From: Juglans regia
Taxonomy: Eukaryota > Streptophyta > Magnoliopsida > Fagales > Juglandaceae
Reading direction: 5' to 3'
Assembly (NCBI RefSeq): GCF_001411555.2
Contig: NC_049905.1
Location: 10,011,053 to 10,075,052, forward strand
Length of the DNA stretch: 64,000 nt
A program made the translations under genes and the position numbers. Shown here one piece after another: positions 34,211 to 47,170 of this stretch (within the stretch, counting starts at the first letter, position 1; every line of letters begins with the position of its first letter). The notes beneath the pieces are model-generated. The model made no database searches and was not told where the DNA came from. It saw nothing but the letters and a program-made list of their open reading frames with translations.

Positions 34211-37200
34211 TGTGACACTCTCAACCTTCGCTTGGGATGGAACATAGACTTGAAGTATCGGAATATATAACACAAGGCTACTCTCCCTGTTCATGATAAA
34301 CATTATGCAATGCCTCTTAGCATATTTCTAGCAGTATATAATAATTCGCAACGGAAATGTGACTTGTAAAATTTTTTTATACCAGAACAAACTAAAACAT
34401 CACAACTTTTAATTAAACATAGCAAATGCCTTACTTAGTAGGTGTCCAAGTAGTAAGGCAATAGTTCAATATTTTTATGGAGAACACATCTCCTTAATAC
34501 AAATTACAAAATGGGTTCATAGCGGGTACAAAGCATTTCTAAAGCATCTCTCTAATGCATTGTACGGCGTACAAGACCATCTCCAGGAAAGACACAATCA
34601 GCTCCAACTTGCGGCCAGGGTTTGGTTCATTCTCAATCATCCTTAGCAAGGGGTTTGGTTCACCATCTTTTGGTCCTATCATCACTTCTATTATTTCGAG
34701 GAGAATGGTAGTTTAGACTACCATAGTGGGATTTCTTAAAATTTTAGTAAGTTAACAACCAACATACACAAAGATAATATAAACATGACAAATAATAAAC
34801 ATGCAATGCTTGTATGAGATGCATAAAAATTGTATGTCTCACACAGATTCCTCACCATCTTCCAGAAAAATTTGATGCACATTTTCTTACAGAGAACATC
34901 TCATACTTCATCTTTTCAAAATATCTCATTTCTCTTATCAGAATCATTATTAACATATGGTAACATCACGACTCCCCATTTGCATTGTGAGTACCTATCA
35001 CTGACCGTAGTACAACTTTAGTTGAAACTATATCATCGAGCTACGCATATATATTTTTCAATGCATTGATCATAACTTTTCATACTCATGCACCCACCAA
35101 AATTAGATGCCATATCCATGACTTCACCTGGAATCCTTTATAGAGGAATTAGTCAAAGCTCGTTGACTATTCTTGGTCAACTTAGGGGTCACCACTACAT
35201 TTTTAGTCATTCCAGAGTGGATAAAGGAGTTCCATTAGAATATCTCCCCAACCTAACATTGGGTAGTGATACAATGTTTTTCATACTATACTCACGACAA
35301 AACATATTTCATGACATTTGCTTCTTTTCATGACATATAATATGCTTCATGTAAATATGACATATTTTCATGTATCATGCTCAATAGTACATGTTCATGC
35401 AAAATTAACAAGTTATCAACACGTCATATAAATGACCAAATGCTCATTATGTAACATATAACATTCTATGTTCAAAATAACATTTATAACATGAATGTGG
35501 TGTTTATACAAAATTATATAAATATTATTCAAGAGTAAGTTAGAAGCCAACTTACAAACTTTTTAAATTCTAAGGGTGGTGTGGCTGAAACAAGAGATAT
35601 ACTAAAAGTACAAAGTTTACTACACAAAATCCAAATTAGCAAATCTGTCCACACATTATCCGAAATTGCATATATCACCCTAAACCTTCATTATTAGCAT
35701 TTTGATCCCAAAACTTCATCACAATTCACAAAGCTCATATATTCTATATTCTACATCCATATAAAGCTTTAGAATCATACTCTAACAATGAGAAATCTAC
35801 TCAACCCGTGGTCATGCATATCATCATATCCCTTTTATATGTGATTTAAGCCTATAGCCGAAATCAATCATAAAAAAAACACTTATTATCAAACTATTAC
35901 CTTAGATTTATATCCTTTATCATCATATAATCATCTATAACATAACTACTATCATCACGAAAATCATTTCACAAAGTCGAGACTACTTATGAGGTTTATG
36001 GCTTATACTTTGCCTATGAACACTAAGAGGTTTAAGGAATCATATATTCCAATTGCTAATGATACTAAGAACATGCCTCTAGATGATACTAAACATGATT
36101 TGAGAAACTTAACCAAAATCTCACAAGATAAACTTCAACTAATTAAAGACCGAAACAAGTGTGATGATCAATCCAAGATATCAACTTAAAACTTGGCATG
36201 ACATGTAGTTTTTCTCCAAATATCAACTCTTAGTTATCATCCCAAGACCTTAGTTAAGCTTATCAATTCATATCTAAACATTTTATGATCATATTCCAAG
36301 TCTAATACACGATTAACCAACCAAACATCAAATTTGCACCAAGTAAGCTTTCCAATGATTAATCATTACCAAATCCAACCCAAAACTCACTTTTATATCA
36401 CACATCAAAGCTGAACATGTTAACCCATCTTTCAATAAAGATTTATGGTAGAATCACTTACCAATATGAAGCTTTAGGGGTCACTCAATACCAACTCCCT
36501 TGCAAAGGTGCTTGGTTTCTCTCTTAACTAGTGTTTTTGGATGTTTTCTCACATAATACTCATATGCTCTTGAAAGTGGCGTGGATGAAGGTGAGGGAGG
36601 AAGGTTGATATTTATAGGGCTAAAAAAAATAAGAGAATCATGTAAGAAGCTAAGCATCACACGGCTTGACTGAATTTGAGAAGGGTAATTCATCTTGATG
36701 CAATCAGGTAGGGAGTTATGATTGTATTTCATTTTGCTTTCTCATGTGTAGGTAGGAGAACCTCTTTGTATCCCTTTGGTTGAAGACCTAACTGAGTTTG
36801 TGTGGGGTGTAGACTTCAAATTTTTCAAAGGTGTTCAAGTTCCCAAAAGAATCGGCTAAGTATGCAAACTTTTCTCTCAAACTAAAACCATCACCTAATA
36901 CCACTTGATTCCTAACCAATTCAGCTCTAAGAGTCCATGTAGGTGCATAGGTATTCATTTCTTGTGAATGAGAGATGAAGGTAAGGGACACTTGGCTTAA
37001 CCTTGTGAAAGAAATGGAAGATGGTGGAAGAGATGTGCATCGGCCAAGAAGACCAAATTGGTTTTTTTTTTGTCTTTGTGACTAAGTAAGACATGTGTGT
37101 GGGTCAAATCGGAATCTTGGAACTCTAATCCAACCTTGGATACAAAGTTTATGGCGTGGGAATATGATTGATTTTGTTTGCTAAATGGTGTGAGCTCATG

Positions 37201-38212
37201 ATGGTACTCGGTTGAACTTTAGGTGTACTATTCCTATTTTGAATGTGTAAAAAGGTGAAGCTCTTGTCCCTACACTAGTTTTGAAATTTCAGATTTGATT
37301 CTTGAGAGGGGCTGAGTTTGTTTAAAAAATTATACACAAGTTTGATTAAAAACCAATGGCATTCATTGAAGGGTATCTTATTATACTAAGTAAGGTGTTT
37401 GTGTGGAGTGCACGTCTTTGACATGTCTCAAATGTGCATGACATGTGCTGGCATTTGTTCCTAGCCTAGTTCTGTTGTTGCTTGACCTAATACAAGAGAA
37501 AAGATGCTAGTTTTAGAAAAATTTCTTAAGAGAAGTGAGATTGAGTCAATCGGCCAATACCTAGTATATATGGCATCATGTTGTGTGTTTGTCCTATAGT
37601 GTCATAACAATTTCAGAATTTGTCTCATGAATAATGGTGGAAGGCAAAACTTGGCATCCAAGGTCTTCTAGGGCACCACATGGTTCAGCCATGGTAAAAT
37701 AGGTGTCGCATTCCTAGAGCCAATTGAGCAAGGTTATTGGCTTGGTCTCCAAGTTTAGGAAACTTGGCTCCAAGTTTATATGTTAGGCTAGGCTTGGTTT
37801 TGGGCTTTGGGTTGGGCCATGTTATTGGGCCTTAGGTTTAGCTTGTTGGGCCTTTCATTGAGCCTCCCTATCTTACCAAATTGGGCCTTAGCTTTGGGCT
37901 TCATATGAGGCTTCATCTTGGGCTCATCTTTGGCCTCTTTCTTCAAAAGTTGGACCTATCATTCAACTAAGTTTGAGTCCTCCTCACATCCTTCTAAGAT
38001 CCATAGTATGCTATAGGTTCATCACAAAGCCCATTTTCCCAAAGATGCTTCCTATCTTAAGTAATGGAAGTCAATTTGGCTAAATCTTAACTCTAAGTAC
38101 TCAAAAAGATATTTTCCTCTAAAAGTCTATATAATCACTTAGCCCTGTTGGTCACTATTGCCAAAATCCCAATGTCTTCTTGGTCCCCTTGCATGATTTG
38201 GTGAGTGTTACA
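34211..38212. mobile_element. Candidate large solo LTR or LTR-derived block, no gene
   Basis: A 4-kb gene-free block starts TGTGACACTCTCAACC and ends GGTGAGTGTTACA. TGTRACAC..GTGTTACA ends are common to many plant Gypsy-type LTRs, and the block has no ORF with a known domain. CTTTA follows the right end (38213-38217), and CTTTA also occurs at 34204-34208, two bases before the left end, so a 5-bp target duplication is possible but not clean. The right third contains many GGGCTT and TTGGGCC words. The call rests on the termini only; it could equally be ordinary repetitive spacer. Confidence 0.3.
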
Positions 38213-38462
38213 CTTTACACCTTTCCTAATTACGAAGGATTTGGTAATGCTAGTTTATATGGGCAAATGCTTTGTTTGTGCAAGAGGTACCAAATAAAAA
38301 AAATGCTACATTTCTTTTGTCGAGCCATCTTGCACACAATATGCACCACTATCCATTGCAGAGGTACTTTTTTGTTTTTTTGGAAGTTTCTTTTGAGGTA
38401 CGAGTTACTTTTTTTTTATCTTTTTTAAAAGCAGAGTTACCAATTAATAATAAGGTCTTAGC

Positions 38463-38672
38463 CCTCGTTTGGACAGTGAAAGTGTTTCATCTCATCTCAT
38501 TTTATTATTACAATTTTTTTAAATTTTCATACAAAATATAATAAATAATTCAACTTTTTAAAATTCCAAAACAATAATAATATTAAAAAATAATATTCTA
38601 ACAATATTTTATTCAATTTTCAACTTTCATCTAAAACCATCTCATCTCACTATCCAAACCGCATCTAATATT
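38463..38672. mobile_element. MITE family I copy, near-complete
   Basis: It starts CGTTTGGACAGTGAAAGTGT and ends CATCTCACTATCCAAACCGC. The body is in the opposite orientation to the copy at 25254 (TTTTATTATTACAATTTTTT, AAAATATAATAAATAATTCA, ATTTTATTCAATTTTCAACT). Confidence 0.7.
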
Positions 38673-39182
38673 TGATCAACATTCATTATTCTTGTAAAAA
38701 TGCTTGTTTGTTTTAAAATAAACCTAAAAGAAGAAAAAAAAATCATTTCTAACACCTGACTTGTTTTGTTTCTATCCCACAAATGATTATTCCTGCTGCA
38801 CTTACCCTTATTAAATAGTAATAGCACAATGGATAAAGGTCTTCTCGCTGTGAAGGAACAGCTTTGCCGGTGATGGACAAACAACTGCTTTACTTTTCAC
38901 ACAATGCCACAAACCAATAATTGTATACAACACAAACCAACTAGAGCAAGCTACACTCATTATTGGTAATAGCACTACATATCCATGAGGAGAAACACAG
39001 CTCTGAACTTATTCTATATGTCCTGTTGTCAGTGGCAGCCACTGAACTTAGAGCTCACTAGACAGGAGATAAGTAACCAGATGCAGGTGTCCATAAGTTT
39101 CACATACAAACGTAGGAAGCATAAATGATAATTAAGACAATACTCATACTTAAACTCCAATCACTGTTGGTGAAGAACCTGG

Positions 39183-42100
39183 CTAACCCACTGATGAAGA
39201 TTTCGAGGCTTCCATTACCATCGGTGCTTGTTCCAAACAACTCTGAGTATCATCACTGGTCATTCCAATGGTCATCTTCTCTACTTCATCTTTGGTATAT
39301 ATATGGATCTTGGAAACCACATCACAGAACTCACTGCCACCAGAGAAGAAAAACAAGAATCATATACGAGTCAAAATTTATATCTAAGGTTGTCGAAGAG
39401 AACCATTAGTAGGTGTGACAGTGCCATCAGGTTCTGTTGCACAGTGGGCGCAATAGCCATTGTACACAATAAACATAAATAAATGTAATTTCTCTATCTC
39501 CTAGAAATTCATCCTTTACTGCTTCATAATTCATTCATTATTTTTTAATTTATCATGATCTATATAAGTAGGCAACTATATTGCTTAATGACGTAGGGGA
39601 AAGGAAAATCAGTTCATCAGATGCCATCTTGCGCATAATGTGTGGAAACTTAGGGCTCAGGCCACGTCCATCTAATATTATTATTATCGCCACCATTAAA
39701 AACAACTTTTTTCAGTTGCTACTGTGAAAATAATTATAGTGAGAGAGAGATCCTCACCGTCCTTTGTCTGATTTTCCTTTCGGATTAAGATCCTCTATAT
39801 TTTGTAGGGTAATCTATCAAGTGGATTTTTATAAATCCCAGCCATTTCTTTTCAAATTCGATGATAAGAATTTTGCCAAATTGGCGTTTATCACTTTAAA
39901 TTAGAAAATTTGTGTCACTGAAAATGTGCCTAGGTGTATAATTTTATTTAATTACATTGCCATCATGCAATGAAATGGCTAAACAAATGACAGAAGGTTA
40001 TTACAAAGGAGACTTACTGCCATGGATCATCCCCAACGACCATCACGTCATTCTCGCTGTCGGTGTACAAGATCTGCCATCCTTTATCCAGATCTCGTAG
40101 AAGGCCCTCCATGCTAAACAGCCGCTCTAGTTCACTAAGCAGGTCACTGTATCCATTCAGTCTTGAGAGATCAATGGCTCTTCCTACTAGGCTCCCTTGC
40201 TTGTGAACCTTCACTAATGTTATGTAACGTAAGTGAGCGAGTTAAAAAAGGCACAGAATTATGCGAAGTTGATGCTATTGTAGCTTACCTTAGTACAACT
40301 CCTCTTACCAGAAATTTGCAAGTTTGGAGTTTTCCCAGTCAGGCAAATCCCAAAAAGTTTACAGCCAGCCACATTCCCATTAAATTTTTCATCTTTTGGA
40401 TTTCTCATAGTTGTCCCTGAAATGGGGGCAGTGGACACATTTTCAGCCGGCTGACGTTCATTTTGTAGATTTTGCAGTCCAAATTCATTTTTCATAACCC
40501 CTGTCTGAATAGAAGATGGGTTGAATGAGACATTTTCTCTTGGTACGTTAGTTGCATGAGAGAGCATTTTGGGATTTTGGCCAGCTTGGTAGAAGTCATT
40601 ATAGGGAAGATATAAGCTTTGAATAGTCTCTGCTTGCAGAGGGAAAAAATTGGATTTTGGTTCTTGATACATGTTGGAAGGATTGCAACCAGGATTTGGT
40701 TTTCCCCAAGCATCCAAACTAAACTCAGATTTTCTTGTCAACGATCGTAATGGGCATATTTCTTGACCTTGCAAGACCTTCGGAAATCTATCAAATTCCG
40801 CAATGCCTGAGTAAGTGGTGGGATGGATCTTCAAAAACTCACCAATATTAGACTTTCCTATCCCAATCGACGATTGATTTTGATGTGCAGGGGATCGCAT
40901 CTCAAAATCCAGTGTGTGGTTTACAGTATCACATCCATAGAAGGGCGATCTGAAACCTTTTTCTTGACCTTGCAAGACCTTAGGGGATCTTACAGACTCC
41001 CCAAAGTCCAAAAACCCACCCCCTCTCACTGCAAGAAAAACCAGAACACAAAAAAGGTGGATGGATTAGAAAATACAGAAAACTAAATGCTATTTTTTCG
41101 CTCTCATTGAGAATCTGTACCAGTGATCGGGTTGGCAGGTGGGATTATTGGTAGACTTGTCCTCAGTTTTCTAAGCCGCGGTGAAGAGTGAATGCTCAAC
41201 GGCGGGAGAGAAACAGAAGGATCAATTTCCCATGGGGAAACTCGATCTGTATGATCACTTGCAATATCTTCATCCCATCTGATCTGTCAGATATTATAAA
41301 AGGGATATATAGATACTAAAATGGTCACAACCTGGCCATTAGAGAACTCCAGTTCCTCAAATGAATTTCATTACACAAAAAGGATGGGTTATTTTGTCTA
41401 TTCATGAGGTGCATATAAATTCCATGAAAGCAGTGTCCATTAATGGGTACTAGGGTCAGACCAAAAATTCTTTCTGATGGACATAACGACCTGCAGATAA
41501 AGAGTGGTTGCATGGACAATTATTCGATTCCAGAGTGGTGGTTAAGAGATTTGGACAATCAACGGAAACTTCCAGGCGAGGGCTTTTTTTTAGCATGATT
41601 TTTTGTTTATCTTTTTCTAATTTTTTGGGTGGGGGTGAGGTACTAAGAATAAGAGAAGGCACATCAAAACAAAGTTGATAAAATGGTGTATATTCATTGA
41701 TGAAGAAAATAGCTAGCAAAATCATGCAAGTAAAATTCGATGTTACCTCAAATTTAAGACCATTCATCATAGTTTATAATATTTACGAAAAATAAGGAAG
41801 CTCACCACCAAACATCTCCATTTAGAGTTGGGCCATCTGTAGGGATCTAAGTCACTTATTCCAGTGACTACACCACAGCACCTGCAAGAATGCAGAATCT
41901 GACATTATATTCTGAGAATATAATCAAGATGGAGAAAACCTGTTGGTCATTCTATATGATGAAATGAAATCGTAGAAGACCTTCTTTCTGGTGAATCATC
42001 CATTTCAAATCTCATTTTGAATCTCGTTCCAGTTGTTACAGGATTGGTGATGCTTTTGACATACTTTTGGTAGGATATGACAAACTCTGCATGACTTGCC

Positions 42101-45100
42101 CTGCAATTCAACATTTCCATATATGTTAAGAGTTCTTTTTGTCCACGCCTATGGCCGACCAAGTATCACTAGAATTTTCAGCGAACAGTAAAACTACATA
42201 TAGATGCGTTTTCCAATCTACATGCAAATAACAGCTACAACTTCAAACCACATGATTAATGCTTCTCAATTTGGGAAGACTCTAAAAGGCACAGAAAGAA
42301 AGCAACTAAAAGAATCATCAAAATGCATTGATTCAATTTTTCTTTCACAGCGGGAGAGAGGAGGAAAAAAATTATCTTGAAATAAGGAATACCATGGAGA
42401 GGCAGTTTAGATTACTATCCAATGAATATTTGTTTGTCAATATCTCTAATCTCGTACACATTAATACAGCCCCTAGATTTCTTTGAAAAAATTTTCATCA
42501 TATCTTAAATTGTTTTTATAAAAACTATTTGGACGTCTTGATGTACATTTTTACAGCTTCCTATGTGATTGAAACCTTTAAAATTACTAGGCTGAAAAAA
42601 TACAGAAATAAAAAGAACAATTTAAACCTTCTAATGGGCATATTTCTTGACCTTGCAAGACCTTTGGAACTTTTCTCTCCATTTTGTTAAGTGGAGCCTC
42701 CTACATACACCAAAAGCTTTATGTACCTATGGCGCTGCCCACTAACAGAAAAACTTACTTTAAAGAAAATAGCTAAAGCTATATTTATAGCCAAAGGAAA
42801 AAGAAGTTTGCCATTTGGCTTGATGGACTGTAGCCACATGAACATTACCATGTTAGAGGATAGGCACAAAAAAGTGATTTCTTTACCAACTTCTTTTTTG
42901 ATAAGTAATTTCTTTACCAACTTCTACGCCCAGAAAGAAGAAATGTAAATGGCGGATGTCTCCCCCGCCCTCACAAAAAAAAAGGCAAAAGATAAAAGCC
43001 CAGGCTTTTTCTAAGACCGCACCTCCCAGAACTTCCAGGTAAAAAGAATATAGAGCCCAAGCCCATTAATACCAATTAGCCCCCCCCCCCTCCAAAAAAA
43101 AAAAAAAGGCCCAAAGAGAAATCTCAATCAACACAGGCCTCACAACAAAAACTCATGACTGGCAGAACTTCTAAAAAAATTACCTTTTCTAAGCCTCTCC
43201 ACTACATCACATGGCACATAGCCTCTTTTCATTATTCTCTTTTCTCTTTCGTCCATCTCACCCGCCCTCACACCTCACATATGGCTTCTCAACTCCTTAT
43301 ATTTTTCTAATCCAAGCAGCATGCAAGGAAGCAGGAACACAGAACAACTCCGTGAACCACTCCATTCCATTCCTTTTGTCCTTATCAATACAAATATAAG
43401 GTGTCTCAAGATTTTGGAATTTTATATTATTGCATACAATAACTAAATTATGTAATATAGTTTTCATTGGCTTTTGGCTTTCACATCCATGCTTCTATGC
43501 AAAAGTGAGTCTCTTTTTCTTCCCGTCTCATATCATAATATATTTATGTATTCATAAAAAAAAAAATCATAATATATTTATGCTCTGTATTAGTGTATTG
43601 CGTTCATACTTTGTCTTGAAATTGTGCACTTGCATTCTATTGTCTAAATTAAGGAATAATTTGCAAAAGTATGTCTTTTTTTCCATCAATTTTTACGTAG
43701 CAAGAAAAGATTCATTTGAGATACCAATTGCAATATTTTGACCTTGGTGTGCCTCACCATTCAAGTATTGGTTAAAAATGGGAAGTCAAAGATATATCAT
43801 TTGACTGATAAATTGATTCTTATTTTGTTCCATCTTCTAGTTTCAATAGTTAATACAAAAATATCATTAAAAAAGGTTTCACAACAAAATGAAGGATGAT
43901 TTTATTACTTATTTAGTTATCTATATTGAGAAGGAAATGACCAAAGATTTTAGCACAAAAAATGTTAATCTATACTCTACAACATTGCCAGGACCCACTT
44001 TGATTAAAAAATAAAAAAGAAAAGGAAAAAGAAAATTATGAACTCCTTTTGCTCTCTTTTGTCTATATCTATGTCCAAGTTGACAAGGCATACCTTTGTA
44101 TCCTCCTCATTGGATGACTATCAATACACATAACACACACACACACACACACACACACAGAGGATGACTATCAATACACAAACACAAACACAAACACAAA
44201 CACACAATATCAATTGATTATTTTGCATCACTTTCATGGCTTACTGCCCTTTACCACCTGTGGTCTAGCCAAAATATAAGTATTGTTGAGGGACCGAAGT
44301 ATGAATCATCACGTAAGCATCTAGTTAGCAAATGAAGACAAGTAAAGAAGGGGAGAGGTGAAAAGAGAAAAAAAATGGTAACAAATCAAAGGTCCAACTG
44401 ATCCACGTTTATATGTATATATGCAGTTACAAATAATCTATCCTAACAAGAATTCGCGTAAGATAATTAAAAATGGAAAAAATTCAATCATTTTGATTTA
44501 TTGTTGCTTTATTAGGAGAATGCTATGTATATATTCTTTAGGTGCAGTTTCAAGAACTTCCAAAACCCCTAAAGTTCTCCTATATATATATATTGATCTC
44601 AATCATTTTGTTATTGTTATAATTTCAGCAGATCTCAACCACAACTTCAATCATAATCTGTAAGGTAAACTTTCTTAAATTAAATTAGCGGATGATGGCG
44701 GCAGTACCTTGGACAGTAGAAAACATGGAACATGCTCTTCGTGGATAGCGCACTGGCTACTAGAGAAAGTACTTTTGGATAAGAATTCTCATTGCCAACA
44801 ATTGAATCAGGAAGACCATTTCTAGGTCGTACAGCTCTTCTAATTCCCAACCTCAGCTCTCCATTTTCACCCCTAGAAAGACCAAGATATTAATTGAAGA
44901 TATTAGGAATAATAGATAGTGGACACAATTGGGGACATTTGGATACCAAATGGAAAATGAGGTTTTGAAATTATGTTGGCATATCATTGAAATTTTTACC
45001 CCCTAGATTTTTGTTATTTGTTTAGCTCAACTAGGAAGCACATGAAATCTCTCAATTTATTTTCATATGTTGAAACCTTTTAACATTTTGATATCCATAG

Positions 45101-46595
45101 TGCCTTTTGTGTGGTCATGTAGATATTTCTCAATGAAGAAAATAATATAAAATTTATTTTCAATTCCAATAAAAAAGAATGAAATGGGCTAACTACCATG
45201 TGGAGTCCAAATGACATTAGGAATTTGATTAAGCATGTATACCTCAAAAAGAGAACTGCATCCCCCGAAACAAGGTTTTTTTGGCTTACAAAAACACTCC
45301 ATCCTGTTGTGAGCAGATGCCGCCTTGGCTGACCTGTCAAGTGTTATATCATTAAACTAAATCAATATTTGCTTCAGATAAACCTCATGACCGAGTTCTT
45401 TCAAAATTACCTCTATAAATATGTCGGAACCTCCACTCCACCCCATGCAGGTCTTTAGCAACAAGCTCTTGAGAGGGCCTCTGCTGCTTATAATCCTGCA
45501 ATAAGGGAAATCCTAACATTTAAACAAAAAAACAAAAAAAAAAAACTCTTTCACAATGACTCAGCTAAGCTATTTATTTAAAAGCTGATAATATAACATC
45601 CTAAAGTCTCACCAAAGCAGGAAAACAGTCTTCAGCAGCTCTACGAGGAACAGAGAACCCCCCATGGGTGCTGGTATCAGAAGCGGTAAGGGTTTTGCAG
45701 AACATGTGAGGAGTAGACTTTGTAGGCGGTCCTCCACCTCCATCCTCATCCACCCCCAACTCTTGAAGCACTTTGCCCTCTAAAATCTTCCCCACCAACT
45801 ACAGAACACCCAGAATTGACATCGTCACTACAATAGCATATGCTTGAGCTCCCTCCTAGAAAGAATTAGTATTCTAACAGAAATAAGAACCATACAAGTC
45901 ACTTTAATACAACCCCCTTACTGAAAAAGATAAAAAAAAAAAAAAACTTCTGTACTTAAAATACGAATGGGCTATTAAAACCATGCAGCCATGGTACGAA
46001 ATTAAGAAGCATACCTCTGGCTGAGGAAGTAAAGTAACCTGTGTGTAGACCTCATCATTCTCCTTATTAGCCTGTTTCAAGAGAATAAATATCATAACCA
46101 GATTAAAAGAAACAAAGAATATGAAATTGTGTAAGAGCTAAATTGGAGGAAGCTGTAAGAAGGAAGTACACACAAGTCAATTCAAAAGGAGAAACTAGGA
46201 ATTTTAAGTAGTTTCCACACAATTCAATTCAAAAGGAGAAACTCGGAACTCACGAGTAGTTGGACATTGACAACTCTGCAGAAGATCTGTGGTTCGAGAT
46301 CAATGTTTGGCATCTCCATGGGTGAGAAGGGAGTGGATGAGGCAGCCTGTTCTAAGTGACCTTGAGGGAAATAGACAACCACATTTCCTTTCTTGGGCAG
46401 AGAGGTGAGAGGGCCAGCACAAGCATGCCAAAGCTCCAGATAAATTGAAGAGGAAACGGGAGCTGTAGACGAATTTGAAGAACATGAAGAAGTTGAAGAC
46501 GACAAACAGCAAACACAACCACCCTTGCCACAGTCCCCATTACAATATGCATTCTTCTCTACCTCAGTCACTGCATAGTTCAGATCAATTTCCAT
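39183..46595 (-). CDS. ARF4: Auxin response factor 4
   Basis: Twelve coding exons on the minus strand join in frame to 788 aa: 46595-46254, 46071-46015, 45798-45613, 45495-45411, 45333-45243, 44872-44708, 42100-41981, 41881-41806, 41283-41121, 41028-40289, 40208-40018 and 39333-39183. The order of domains is a Ser-rich N-terminus and dimerisation segment ([31 protein letters not shown]), the B3 DNA-binding domain (about 164-266; [39 protein letters not shown]), the ARF domain (about 290-375; [32 protein letters not shown]), a middle region with two copies of KVLQGQE, and the PB1 domain (about 686-765; [33 protein letters not shown]). ARF4 is a repressor-type auxin factor acting in abaxial and lateral-organ patterning. 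The reading frame ends at a TAG (39185-39183), 11 codons before a second stop (39152-39150). Confidence 0.95.
40760..40780 (-). promoter_or_regulatory. tasiR-ARF target site in ARF4 exon (site B)
   Basis: The plus strand here reads exactly as the 21-nt TAS3-derived tasiR-ARF (TTCTTGACCTTGC then AAGACCTT), so the ARF4 mRNA is perfectly complementary. It encodes KVLQGQE. Paired tasiR-ARF sites are established for ARF3 and ARF4 and direct AGO1/AGO7-pathway silencing. Confidence 0.95.
40961..40981 (-). promoter_or_regulatory. tasiR-ARF target site in ARF4 exon (site A)
   Basis: This is a second perfect 21-nt complement of tasiR-ARF in the same large exon, 201 nt upstream of site B in the mRNA, also encoding KVLQGQE. 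Two sites is the normal ARF4 arrangement. Confidence 0.95.
42632..42664 (-). promoter_or_regulatory. Third tasiR-ARF-complementary site, inside an ARF4 intron
   Basis: The intron between exons 6 and 7 (44707-42101) contains a 33-nt stretch identical to exon positions 40748-40780. It includes the entire 21-nt tasiR-ARF complement (42644-42664) plus the neighbouring TAATGGGCATA. On the minus strand it still reads [12 protein letters not shown] in an open frame, so it looks like a copied piece of ARF4 (or ARF3) exon. Exon-like flanks are lost on both sides within a few bases. It lies outside the mature mRNA predicted here. Confidence 0.9.
44134..44206. repeat. (AC)n and (ACACAA)n microsatellite in ARF4 intron 6
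   Basis: A pure AC run (about 44134-44159) is followed by a repeat of GGATGACTATCAATACACA, which also occurs before the run at about 44112, and then by AACACA repeats. It is a compound microsatellite in the same intron as the extra tasiR-ARF site. Confidence 0.8.
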
Positions 46596-47080
46596 GAACA
46601 CCTCCCTGCCGTTCTTGGGTGGCCGAATAAGTGTACACCCAAAATAACAAACCACTAACAAAATATTAAAAAGAAAAATAGAAACTGAGGGGATGAGAGT
46701 AATCAAGTGGCCATAAGAAGGGTACAACAAAAGCCGAAACAATAGAAAATTGGAAATGGGGTCAAATCACGGTAAGGAATTCATATTTTTGAGGCGGTAC
46801 CCACAAAGTGAAAACAGAAGAGGAATGTAGCGGATGGATAGAAAAACAACAAGAAAGTCATATTTGGAAGGATACCCAACCAGAGGGCTACAAGATGAGA
46901 AGAAAAGAGAAGGGTATCAAATAATAACGAGAAATTCAAAGTAGGATTCCTCCCCCATTTGCAGGCACTGAAGAGAGGGTGCAGAAGCAGCAGACATAGA
47001 CAATTGCATTGGAAGCACATAAACAAAAGGCAACAAAAAAAGAAAAAGAAAAAAAACCCAATGCGGTAGTGGCTTTTAGG

Positions 47081-47123
<43 letters not shown>

Positions 47124-47170
47124 CCATGTTGGGTGCGGGGGACAAGCCATGACAGTACAGTACCCACACT
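46596..47170 (-). promoter_or_regulatory. ARF4 5' leader region with (CT)n tract
   Basis: Upstream of the chosen ATG the frame stays open to another ATG at 46742, which would add 49 residues (MFRLLLYPSYGHL and so on). The start at 46595 (MEIDLN) was chosen because ARF4 proteins begin this way (MEFDLN in Arabidopsis). A GA run on the plus strand (47084-47118) becomes a CT tract in the leader or core promoter, common in plant 5' UTRs. No TATA box was assigned. Confidence 0.5.

Noticed and set aside
36481..36991. ORFs in the 34-38 kb block as genes
   Set aside because: Short, no recognisable domains and no conserved splice structure.
40259..41086. Plus-strand ORFs at 40163-40420 and 40823-41086
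   Set aside because: They are antisense shadows of ARF4 exons.
42500..42900. The plus-strand tasiR-ARF sequence in the ARF4 intron as a TAS3 gene
   Set aside because: No convincing pair of miR390 target sites was seen around it (GGCGCTGCCC at 42730 is only a partial likeness), and the shared flank with the ARF4 exon favours an exon-derived copy.
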